Source: Candidatus Iainarchaeum sp.
Lineage (GTDB): Archaea; Micrarchaeota; Micrarchaeia; Anstonellales; Bilamarchaeaceae
DNA: 64,000 bases
Direction: 5' to 3'
Assembly: GCA_028714535.1 (NCBI GenBank)
Contig: JAQTME010000002.1
Location: forward strand, 1-64,000
Both the position numbers and the translations under genes were made by a program. The notes beneath the pieces were generated by a model. It was not told the origin of the DNA, did not search any database, and saw nothing but the letters and a program-made list of their open reading frames with translations. Below are positions 28,642-35,985 of the stretch, in pieces; positions within the stretch are counted from its first letter, which is position 1, and each line of letters opens with the position of its first letter.

Positions 28642-28858
28642 CGTGAGCCGGCAAGCAGGGCCCAGTGGCGCTCACACCGGCACCTGCAAAGGCGCCGGTG
28701 CCGCCACCGGGAAACTGTAACCAGTACGTTATGCCGGTTGGCTTGCACCTGGCGGTGTTCGCTCCGACAACTGTTTTTCAGACGCCGTACTGGCAGTGAG
28801 TTTTACCTGAGGGCCCGGATTTCCGGAACCCCGCAGGCGGTGTGTTTTTCTTTTTCTA
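28642..28858. ncRNA. Candidate structured ncRNA region (orientation uncertain, + favoured by T-rich end)
   Basis: CACCGGCACC/GGCGCCGGTG and CCAGTACG/CGTACTGG inverted repeats, CCGGATTTCCGG, then a T-rich tract at 28843-28856; no convincing ORF. Confidence 0.35.
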
Positions 28859-28870
28859 AGATAGCAACTT

Positions 28871-28932
28871 GGGAACGGACCAAAGGATGAGATGAGAGGC
28901 GGGAGTCTGATCCGTTCCCAGTCTTGCCATCA
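28871..28932. repeat. Structured repeat copy R1
   Basis: GGGAACGGA...AATGAGATGA-like core GATGAGATGAGAGGCGGGAGTC...TCCGTTCCCAGTCTTGCCATCA; near-identical to R2. Confidence 0.75.
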
Positions 28933-29012
28933 GCGTGAGAAGAAACTTGCCCCAAGCCCTGGTCGGGGCCCGAGGCGTTTCTTGCTTTTTTGCTTACGTT
29001 GGGAGGATAACA

Positions 29013-29034
29013 AGTCGTGGCCGGCGAACCGGCC
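29013..29034. repeat. Perfect hairpin TCGTGGCCGG-CGAA-CCGGCCACGA-type inverted repeat
   Basis: CGTGGCCGG CGAA CCGGCCACG. Confidence 0.75.
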
Positions 29035-29038
29035 ACGA

Positions 29039-29058
29039 TTGGCGAACAAGTTCGCCAA
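29039..29058. repeat. Perfect 9-bp hairpin TTGGCGAAC-AA-GTTCGCCAA
   Basis: Direct reading of the inverted repeat. Confidence 0.75.
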
Positions 29059-29061
29059 GTC

Positions 29062-29122
29062 GGTAACGGACCAAATAATGAGATGAGAGGCGGGAGTCGG
29101 CCCGTTACCAGCCTTGCCATCA
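29062..29122. repeat. Structured repeat copy R2
   Basis: GGTAACGG...AATGAGATGAGAGGCGGGAGTC...CCGTTACCAGCCTTGCCATCA; stem carries G-C to T-A compensatory change relative to R1. Confidence 0.75.
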
Positions 29123-29157
29123 TTATGAAGCTGCTTTCGCAGCAGCAAGACTTTCAC

Positions 29158-29619
29158 TTATTCCGGAAAGAAGTAAACCTTCTTCCCCGCCTGCTGCTTC
29201 TGCAGCAGGCCCATGTCGCAGAGGCGGTTCAGCCTCGCGCACGCGGCGTTTTTGCCCTTGTAGTTGAATTTCGCACGGATGTCCTCGGCCGTGCACCTGC
29301 CTTTTTCGTGGACGAACGCCATGATCTGCTCGTCTACTTCGGGCAGTATGGGCGCCGCGGCCGGTGCAACTGGCATTCCTTTGGCTTCGAGGGCGTCGAG
29401 TTTGGCTAGTATGTTCTTGAGCAGGCGGTTCGTGTTCTCCCGTTCCTCAAGGAGCCGGTAGACCAGCTCCCCCAGGACTATGGGGTCCTTGAACTTCGCC
29501 ATGTTCGTTTGGAGGTCGTTTTGGATTTCGTGTGCGAGTGTGCTGTCAACAGGTTTATATTCTTTGTTGTCCATTGAATCACCACGTTGGTTTGGTATGC
29601 AAGGTTGCGATGAAATCAC
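29158..29619 (-). CDS. Putative winged-helix DNA-binding protein
   Basis: C-term CTAEDIRAKFNYKGKNAACARLNRLCDMGLLQKQQAGKKVYFF resembles wHTH. Confidence 0.6.
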   Translation of the reverse strand: MISSQPCIPNQRGDSMDNKEYKPVDSTLAHEIQNDLQTNMAKFKDPIVLGELVYRLLEERENTNRLLKNILAKLDALEAKGMPVAPAAAPILPEVDEQIMAFVHEKGRCTAEDIRAKFNYKGKNAACARLNRLCDMGLLQKQQAGKKVYFFPE

Positions 29620-29684
29620 GCAACTGTCATGATGTAATCATGATATATTTTTAAACCTATCGTTCCTCCGCTACGGGTGCCCAC

Positions 29685-30233
29685 GTGAAACCACTCAAAG
29701 AGCTCGCATCCTCTGTACTCCTAGCGTTCCGCAAGCACAATCAGCGCCGCCTCAGGAAGCTGAACGACGACATACTCGTGGAAGCGGCCATGAACTTCAC
29801 GCCGGTCTATTTCAACATGGCCATATTCTCCTACGTCCTGGCGAAAATCGTCTCCAAGCCCAGGTTCCTGGGCAGGGACTACGAGGCAGCGCTCCACGAA
29901 ATAGAGAACGCGCTCCAGGCCGTCTCCGACACGATCGACACGGCCACACATGAAGAGTCGCTGGCGGCCTTCTCTGTGCTGGAGAAATCAATAGCATCGC
30001 TGGAGCAGCGCGACCCGCGCTTCGTGGTCGACCTGGTCACAAAGGGGAAATTGAAGATGGCAGCGACGCTCTACGCCCAGGGCATGAGCCTCGGCGTGGC
30101 GTCGGACATGACTGGCATGGAGAAGCAGGAGATACTCGACTATGCCGGAGAGACGATGATGTTCGACCGCATGAAGGAGGAGAAGCCGATAGCCGAGCGG
30201 ATGAAATTCGCGAGGAAGCTCATAGAGGAATGA
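29685..30233 (+). CDS. Conserved hypothetical helical protein
   Basis: ORF immediately upstream of and co-directional with the PIN-like gene. Confidence 0.6.
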   Translation: MKPLKELASSVLLAFRKHNQRRLRKLNDDILVEAAMNFTPVYFNMAIFSYVLAKIVSKPRFLGRDYEAALHEIENALQAVSDTIDTATHEESLAAFSVLEKSIASLEQRDPRFVVDLVTKGKLKMAATLYAQGMSLGVASDMTGMEKQEILDYAGETMMFDRMKEEKPIAERMKFARKLIEE

Positions 30234-30234
30234 C

Positions 30235-30927
30235 ATGAAGACGCGCGACATACTCTGCGATTCCGGCTCGCTCATATCCCTTACGGCCGCGTGCCTGGAC
30301 CACCTGCTGTACTACTTCCACGAGAACTACCACGTCCGCTTCATCATCCCGCCGTGCGTGGAGCGCGAGTCGGTGCAGCGGCCGCTGGAATCCAACCTGC
30401 GCAAATACCTTTTCTCAGCCATCCGCATAAAGAACGCCATAGAGGACGGCGTGGTCGTGAAGGTGGACGCGAACATCAGCGACCAGTCGAAAAAATACAT
30501 GAACGCAGCCAACAGCATGTTCTTCGCCCGCGGCAAGCCCCTGCGCCTGATACAGGAGGGCGAGTCAGAGATGCTCGCGCTGGCAAAGGAGCTGGGCATA
30601 GAATACATCCTCATAGACGAACGCACCACCCGCATGCTCATAGAGGCGCCGCTGAAGCTGAAGGAGCACCTGGAGAAGGAGTTCGGCGTCAACATCATGG
30701 TGAACAAGGACAACCTCAAATACCTGGCGTCAGAGATATCCCCGCTGCGCGCCATACGCTCCAGCGAGCTTGTCATGCTGGCCCACGAGAAGGGCTATTT
30801 CAGGAATTTCAAGAAGCTGCAGAAGGACGCGCTCGAGGCAGCGCTCTACAAGATGAAGTATTCGGGCTGCGCCATCAGCTACGACGAGATAAACGCCTAT
30901 CTTGCATCGGCGCAGCAGTCGGAGTGA
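30235..30927 (+). CDS. PIN-like domain protein
   Basis: ILCDSGSLISLTAACLDHLL...ESEMLALAKELGIEYILIDERTTRMLIE acidic motif pattern. Confidence 0.65.
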   Translation: MKTRDILCDSGSLISLTAACLDHLLYYFHENYHVRFIIPPCVERESVQRPLESNLRKYLFSAIRIKNAIEDGVVVKVDANISDQSKKYMNAANSMFFARGKPLRLIQEGESEMLALAKELGIEYILIDERTTRMLIEAPLKLKEHLEKEFGVNIMVNKDNLKYLASEISPLRAIRSSELVMLAHEKGYFRNFKKLQKDALEAALYKMKYSGCAISYDEINAYLASAQQSE

Positions 30928-31616
30928 TCCGCGTGCAGCAGTTCCTTGAGAAACCACCGGACGGCAAGGTCCGCATCGCAGTGGACCACCGCGAAGACGC
31001 GCATTTCGACGAATTGTTCAAATCCCTGGGCGCTGACGTCGAGCGCCGCGCGCTCAGCGTGGGCGACTTCCTCTGCTCGGCGCGCCTCGCCATAGAGCGT
31101 AAGACGCGCAGCGATTTCGAGCAGTCCGTTGTGGACGGCAGGCTTTTCAGCCAGCTGCCCAACCTCATCTCCAACTACGAGCGCGTGGTGATAATCGTCG
31201 AAGGCACGAGCGGCGAGGGGCGGCTGGCGCGCGCATCGCTTCTCGGCGCCTACGCCGCGATAGCCGCAGATTACGGCGCCTCCCTGGTTTTCACCGATGG
31301 CATGGAAGGCACTGCGGAACTCGTCTTCGCGTTCGCGAAGCACGAGCAGCTCGGGAAACGCGTCCCGTTGCGCATCTACGCGAAGAAGAAGACGTTCACC
31401 CCGTCGCAGACCGCCCGCTCGATAGTCGAATCGCTGCCCATGGTGGGCCCCAAGGGCGCGAAGGCGCTGCTCGCGCATTTCGGCAGCGTGGACGCGCTCG
31501 CCCGCGCGTCCGAGCGCGAGCTGTCCGAAGTCCCCGGCGTCGGCAAGAAACGGGCGAAAATGATCCGCGCCATACTCGCCTACGAGTACAGGGAAGACGA
31601 AGACCAGCCCCATTAA
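30924..31616 (+). CDS. ERCC4/XPF-family nuclease with C-terminal helix-hairpin-helix
   Basis: VRIAVDHREDAHFDEL...IERKTRSDFEQSVVDGRLFSQL...LPMVGPKGAKALLAHFGSVDALARASERELSEVPGVGKKRAKMI; GTG start overlaps previous stop. Confidence 0.88.
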   Translation: MIRVQQFLEKPPDGKVRIAVDHREDAHFDELFKSLGADVERRALSVGDFLCSARLAIERKTRSDFEQSVVDGRLFSQLPNLISNYERVVIIVEGTSGEGRLARASLLGAYAAIAADYGASLVFTDGMEGTAELVFAFAKHEQLGKRVPLRIYAKKKTFTPSQTARSIVESLPMVGPKGAKALLAHFGSVDALARASERELSEVPGVGKKRAKMIRAILAYEYREDEDQPH

Positions 31617-31640
31617 TATCTTTTCCTGCGAAATCGCAGC

Positions 31641-32540
31641 ATGCATATCCCATGCAGCAGCCTCAGGATAGGCCTTGACCATCCTGACGGCGACCTGTCG
31701 TTCCTTTCGCATGCCCATTCCGACCATACGTCCGGGCTGAAAAGGCAGAAAAGGATAATCGCAAGCCCCGAGACGCTGGAGCTGGCAGGTTTCGCGCCGG
31801 AGCCTGCATCGTGCACTGGCGCGAAACTGCTCGACGCAGGCCACATCCTCGGCTCGCGGCAATTGCTCGTTGACAGCGATGGCCGTCGCACCGCCTACAC
31901 AGGCGACTTCTCGCTAAAACCGAACGTATTCGGGTGGAAGGCCGAGGTCCCGCAGTGCGACCGGCTGATAATGGAGGCGACCTACGGCGACCCGTCATAC
32001 GTGTTTCCGGCGCACGGAGAGGTGCATGGCATGATATCGCGCTGGGTGCGCGGCAACGAGTCCAGCAACCTCGTCATCGGCTGCTACGAGCTTGGCAAGG
32101 CCCAAGAGATGATAAGGATACTGAACGAGTGCGGCGTCGCCCCGGTCATCACAGAAAAGGCCGAGGCGTTCACGTCCATCTACGAAAAATACGGCGTGAA
32201 GCTGGACCGCATCGTGGTGGGGAGCCCCGAGGCTGAAGAGGCGATGGGGCACAGGTTCGTCTCCCTGCTGCCAATGGCAAAGGCGAAGAGGTATTTCGCA
32301 TCCAGGCTCGCCCAGGCGTTCGAGCGCGAGACGCTGTGCGCGGTGGCCACGGGCTGGGCGTTGCACCACCGGTTCGACGCCGACGCCGCGTTCCCGCTGA
32401 GCGACCACGCGGACTTCAACGACCTCGTCGAGTTCGCCGCGCAGAGCGGCGCGAAGGACGTCGAGTTCTTCTGCGGCGACGGCTCCGCAGTGCTCGCTGC
32501 CCGGGAGGATGCTGCCATCGCAGTCCGGAACTGCCGCTAG
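31641..32540 (+). CDS. Metallo-beta-lactamase fold exonuclease-like protein
   Basis: FLSHAHSDHTSGL, DAGHILGSRQLLV, AYTGDFSL, LIMEATYGDP, FPLSDHADFNDLVEF. Confidence 0.85.
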   Translation: MHIPCSSLRIGLDHPDGDLSFLSHAHSDHTSGLKRQKRIIASPETLELAGFAPEPASCTGAKLLDAGHILGSRQLLVDSDGRRTAYTGDFSLKPNVFGWKAEVPQCDRLIMEATYGDPSYVFPAHGEVHGMISRWVRGNESSNLVIGCYELGKAQEMIRILNECGVAPVITEKAEAFTSIYEKYGVKLDRIVVGSPEAEEAMGHRFVSLLPMAKAKRYFASRLAQAFERETLCAVATGWALHHRFDADAAFPLSDHADFNDLVEFAAQSGAKDVEFFCGDGSAVLAAREDAAIAVRNCR

Positions 32541-32594
32541 GTTTTCACAGCGATACGCCGAAATGGTTTTATTCCACCACTGCCCTACATCTAT

Positions 32595-33245
32595 ATGGCC
32601 CGCCTGCTGTCATTGGCCGTTTTTTGCTACCGTGCTGCCTTTCTGGCCGGTTTTTTCCTGCTCGCATCATCGCTCACCCTCGTTGTTTTCGCCGCTTTCA
32701 TCATCCCATCTATCCTCTCGTCCATTCCCGGCATCTTCCTGCCGCTCTGGATTGCGCTTTTCCTCTGCCTCTGCATATCCGGCGTCATCTTCTCAGTGCT
32801 ATACTCCCTGGTCCCATTGCCGACGCGCCTTTCTACGGCGTTGGACCTCTGGATGTTTCAGAAACGGTTCCTCAGGAACGCCCCCCAGCTTCTCGAAGGG
32901 GAGCAGATGCTCTTCAGCCCCGTCCCCTGCGCCATAAACGGTGGCACCGCCCGGACCAGGGTGATGGCCCAGGACGTCATGGTCACGGACAAGCGGATCG
33001 TCACATCCGGCTTCCTGGACGGCCTAAGCTACTGGTATGCTGCCCCTTCTGCCCCGGCCTCTTTTCCCGGATCATTAATCGGCTGGAGATGGAACATAAC
33101 CTCGCTATCCTCCGGGTCCGACCCACGGCTCGGCGATTATCTGGAGATCACATCCCCCTCTCGCTTCCATCAGCTCAAAATCACCATCTATCATCCCCAG
33201 GCCCTCAGCATAATGGCCCGGCTCCCCAAATACCTCCCCCGCTGA
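32595..33245 (+). CDS. Membrane protein with possible C-terminal PH-like domain
   Basis: N-terminal TM segments; VMVTDKRIVTSGFLDG...WNITSLSSG resembles bPH/YdbT-type pattern. Confidence 0.5.
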   Translation: MARLLSLAVFCYRAAFLAGFFLLASSLTLVVFAAFIIPSILSSIPGIFLPLWIALFLCLCISGVIFSVLYSLVPLPTRLSTALDLWMFQKRFLRNAPQLLEGEQMLFSPVPCAINGGTARTRVMAQDVMVTDKRIVTSGFLDGLSYWYAAPSAPASFPGSLIGWRWNITSLSSGSDPRLGDYLEITSPSRFHQLKITIYHPQALSIMARLPKYLPR

Positions 33246-33336
33246 TTCCGGCCCGCAAACAAGCCATTTTAAACTGTTGAGCGCAAGTTTCATCCGGACA
33301 CAGCCAACAGGAAACAGTTTTTGATTAAACTTCCCT

Positions 33337-33385
33337 ATTGTTCGGCGCACCGAACAATGAGGCACAAAGAACCGCTGTTCTTTGT
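33337..33385. repeat. Paired perfect 9-bp hairpins (ATTGTTCGG-CGCA-CCGAACAAT; ACAAAGAAC-CGCT-GTTCTTTGT)
   Basis: Direct reading; both enclosed by AGGAAAC (33309-33315)/GTTTCCT. Confidence 0.8.
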
Positions 33386-33473
33386 TGTTTCCTAAAAAGT
33401 TTAATGGCCACGGTGTGTTTGAACGTCGCGTTCAAAACCCGCGGCCAGAATTGGAGCATTGCTCCAATCCGAT

Positions 33474-33545
33474 GGCCACGGTGGCGTAATGGTAGCGTGA
33501 GTGGCTGTGGCCCTCTAGGCCCGAGTTCGATTCTCGGCCGTGGCC
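33474..33545 (+). tRNA. tRNA-His (anticodon GTG), G-1 encoded
   Basis: G-GCCACGG...CTGTGGC loop with GTG...CCGAG-TTCGATT-CTCGG...CCGTGGC-C; one T-T mismatch in the anticodon stem. Confidence 0.85.
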
Positions 33546-33595
33546 CTTGAATTTTATTCAAGGCACACCCGAGAAATCTTTTTCCGGATTTCTCG
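33545..33595. repeat. Hairpins downstream of tRNA-His (CCTTGAAT-TTT-ATTCAAGG; CGAGAAATC-N8-GATTTCTCG)
   Basis: Perfect inverted repeats read directly. Confidence 0.8.
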
Positions 33596-33597
33596 AG

Positions 33598-33629
33598 CGT
33601 GGCCCTAATTCCTTTTTTTATCTCTGTCG
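33598..33629. repeat. 32-nt direct repeat, copy 1
   Basis: cgtggccctaattcctttttttatctctgtcg, 31/32 identical to copy 2. Confidence 0.85.
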
Positions 33630-33650
33630 TCTCCTTGGTTCTGTCTCATG

Positions 33651-33696
33651 AATTAGGGCCACCCACGGCGCTTGCGCCGGGACCGTGGCCCTAATT
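33651..33696. repeat. 12-bp perfect inverted repeat AATTAGGGCCAC/GTGGCCCTAATT with inner CGGCGC-TT-GCGCCG hairpin
   Basis: Direct reading. Confidence 0.85.
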
Positions 33697-33715
33697 CCTT
33701 TTTTTATCCCTGTCG
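33684..33715. repeat. 32-nt direct repeat, copy 2 (overlaps 3' end of the downstream-located minus-strand gene)
   Basis: cgtggccctaattcctttttttatccctgtcg. Confidence 0.85.
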
Positions 33716-33957
33716 CTCCGTATCGTCAGGACCAGGTAGATGTGCAGGGCCAGCAGAAGCACGAACGGGACCAGGAGCATGCCGTGTATGGTGAAGGAAA
33801 GCGCCTTGGTCAGCATCCCGCCAGTCAGCGGCTCAATGGCCCTGTATTCCGTTATTCCCAGCCCTGAGATGAGATAAGCCAGTGTGACGAGCGCGAAAAG
33901 ATAATGGACCGCCCTTCTAAGCGTTTCCTTGCCCGTGATATCCATGCAGTCCCTCAT
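33691..33957 (-). CDS. Membrane protein, possible heme b / MsrQ-like or cytochrome b561-like subunit
   Basis: HYLFALVTLAYLISGLGI...HGMLLVPFVLLLALHIYLVL; ATGA overlap with upstream Moco-domain gene. Confidence 0.55.
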   Translation of the reverse strand: MRDCMDITGKETLRRAVHYLFALVTLAYLISGLGITEYRAIEPLTGGMLTKALSFTIHGMLLVPFVLLLALHIYLVLTIRSDRDKKRN

Positions 33958-34604
33958 CCGATGAAGCTCCCGTTCAGGTCGCCCGAATCCGAGTAGCCCC
34001 TGCTTTCCCAATACCCTTCGTAAGCGGTGTCATTTGACAGTTCTATCCCGGTTATCCACTTGATCCACTTGTACCCCCACTTGCTCTCTGCGACAAGCAC
34101 GAAGGGATACCCTCTTTCCGGCGGGATGGTGACGTTGTTCATCCTGTAGGCCATGATGATGTTGTTATCCTCCACGTACCCTATGGGGAAGGACGTGGAA
34201 TAGCCGTCGTAGGCCCTGAATATGACCGTTTTTGCATCCGGCTTCGGACCGGCCTCTTCCAGCAGGTCCTTCACCAATACCCCCTCCCAGAGTATGTCCA
34301 CGCTCCACCCCTCGACGCAATTCAGGGTGACCGGCTTGGTATAATGCTGGTGGCCGCCGACCACTTCCTGGTATGTATATTCACCGGGGTTTTCCACCAG
34401 GCCCGTTATCATCAGCCTGTAGCTGCTTTCATTGATGTACTGCGGCCCATGGATGGAATTCTCCCGGAAATCGTTGACGGACGAGAGCTTCTCTCCTTTG
34501 TATTCGTTGATTTCGGTGCCGTTGAGCGCTATCGGCCCGGTCGTTCCCAGGCATCCGCTCACTAACAGGACGAGCGCGACAAGTGCTATTTGCCACCGAT
34601 TCAT
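33954..34604 (-). CDS. Oxidoreductase molybdopterin-binding domain lipoprotein (sulfite oxidase/YedY-like fold)
   Basis: Lipobox LVSGC; YRLMITGLVENPGEYTYQEV, VTLNCVEGWSVDILWEGVLVKDLLEEA, GYPFVLVAESKWGYKWIKWITGIEL. Confidence 0.8.
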   Translation of the reverse strand: MNRWQIALVALVLLVSGCLGTTGPIALNGTEINEYKGEKLSSVNDFRENSIHGPQYINESSYRLMITGLVENPGEYTYQEVVGGHQHYTKPVTLNCVEGWSVDILWEGVLVKDLLEEAGPKPDAKTVIFRAYDGYSTSFPIGYVEDNNIIMAYRMNNVTIPPERGYPFVLVAESKWGYKWIKWITGIELSNDTAYEGYWESRGYSDSGDLNGSFIG

Positions 34605-34679
34605 GCTAGGCGAACACCCTGCCGAGATTTAATGTTTTCCTTTCCCTGCCCACGGTTTAAAAATATCCCTGCGGATTCA

Positions 34680-35126
34680 ATGCCCATGAGACCCATCCTG
34701 TTCGTGCTTCCGCTGCTGGTCATCGCGGGCTGCTGTGGAATGAGCAGCACCCCGTCGTCCTTCTGCCCGCTCGGCACCTACGGTTCGGCATGCACCGATT
34801 TCTGCGATAGGTCTGCCGGAACCCAGTATGACGGCGGCCCGAACTGCTTTTCAGAGTGCATGGCCCTGGTCAGACAGGCTGAGATGGGCGACGCGACGAC
34901 CTGCTGCAAGGAATCCATAAGCGAGGCGTGCCAGCGCACGTGCACCGAGACGATGGCCTCCATCTATTCCAAATACGGTGCTGGCGCGATGGGCGAGGAG
35001 CAGCGGGAAGAGATAGAGCAGTGCGTGGGAGAATGCACGGCGCCATACCTCCAGATGGGCATCCCCCTGAACAGCTGCAACGTCCTGGATTATGATATTG
35101 TGAAACAGGCGATAGCTGAGGACTAA
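34680..35126 (+). CDS. Cys-rich lipoprotein, hypothetical
   Basis: Lipobox VIAGC and 16 or more Cys in about 148 aa. Confidence 0.6.
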   Translation: MPMRPILFVLPLLVIAGCCGMSSTPSSFCPLGTYGSACTDFCDRSAGTQYDGGPNCFSECMALVRQAEMGDATTCCKESISEACQRTCTETMASIYSKYGAGAMGEEQREEIEQCVGECTAPYLQMGIPLNSCNVLDYDIVKQAIAED

Positions 35127-35135
35127 GGTGACATT

Positions 35136-35513
35136 ATGCCAGCGATGAAACAGGCCCAAGAGAAGAAGGATGCTGAAGCGGTGTTTGAGAAACTGCCCGC
35201 CAAATACGGCGCCATACTGCCCATGGGCAGCTCCCTCGACGGGCGGCTGAGGTTCGAGGATTTCAACTCCAACCAGGTCAGGCCGTTCCAGATGTCAAAT
35301 GTGCCGGCGGAAGAAAAGGACGCGCTGGTGAATAAGCTGGTCAAGGATCTGACTGCCGCGCAGTACAAGTATGACCCTTCCACGAAGGACTCTGTCTTCG
35401 TTGCCAGTAAAGTCACATACGATGAAAAGGGAGGGCTGTTGTCGTTTTCCCTGCAGCGGATAGACGCCACACGCAGGGAAAAGGGCGCTACCGAGCAGCT
35501 GGCCAGGAAGTGA
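35136..35513 (+). CDS. Hypothetical protein (125 aa)
   Basis: ORF, no recognised domain. Confidence 0.5.
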   Translation: MPAMKQAQEKKDAEAVFEKLPAKYGAILPMGSSLDGRLRFEDFNSNQVRPFQMSNVPAEEKDALVNKLVKDLTAAQYKYDPSTKDSVFVASKVTYDEKGGLLSFSLQRIDATRREKGATEQLARK

Positions 35514-35519
35514 CCGGCA

Positions 35520-35807
35520 TCAGCTCCTGTTCGCCCGGTCGTTCTCCTTGCCCCCTGCAAGAACAAGCATGCCGCCGATGAAGGCCACTGATGCCAGTGC
35601 CATGAACCATTGCGGCGGATCCGCATGATTCTCCCTTGCCCATGCATTCCCGGCCTTGGCGGTGTCTGCCGCTGCAATCCTGTCGGCTGCCGGCTCCTTT
35701 GCCGCGAATGCCGGCCTTGCCGCCATGGGCGATGCGGCCAGCGCGGCGACGCCGGCAGCGATAATGTATCCTCTCAGTCTCATCGCCACATTCCCCTCCG
35801 CGGGCAT
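35520..35807 (-). CDS. Small secreted/membrane protein
   Basis: N-terminal signal-like segment and C-terminal TM. Confidence 0.45.
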   Translation of the reverse strand: MPAEGNVAMRLRGYIIAAGVAALAASPMAARPAFAAKEPAADRIAAADTAKAGNAWARENHADPPQWFMALASVAFIGGMLVLAGGKENDRANRS

Positions 35808-35850
35808 TCCTGTGGCAACTAATGCTTAAAAAGCAGTGGCACGTCGATGC

Positions 35851-35985
35851 TCATCGCCTTTTCTTCGCCAGCCTGATGAGCTTCCTGACTTTGGACATCT
35901 TGCCCTTCTTGCTGGGCTTGCGCCCCTTCGGGCGCTTTGCCCTGATTTTTTTCCTTGCCTTCGGCTTAAGCTTACGTTTTGCCAT
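35851..35985 (-). CDS. 44-aa highly basic protein
   Basis: MAKRKLKPKARKKIRAKRPKGRKPSKKGKMSKVRKLIRLAKKRR. Confidence 0.5.
   Translation of the reverse strand: MAKRKLKPKARKKIRAKRPKGRKPSKKGKMSKVRKLIRLAKKRR

Noticed and set aside
28803-29157. Minus-strand ORFs of 106 and 75 aa over the structured repeats
   Set aside because: Reading frame is not maintained between the two repeat copies, whereas stem pairing is; RNA/DNA structure is the simpler explanation.
33337-33595. CRISPR array
   Set aside because: The hairpins differ in sequence and there is no constant repeat/spacer periodicity; no cas genes.
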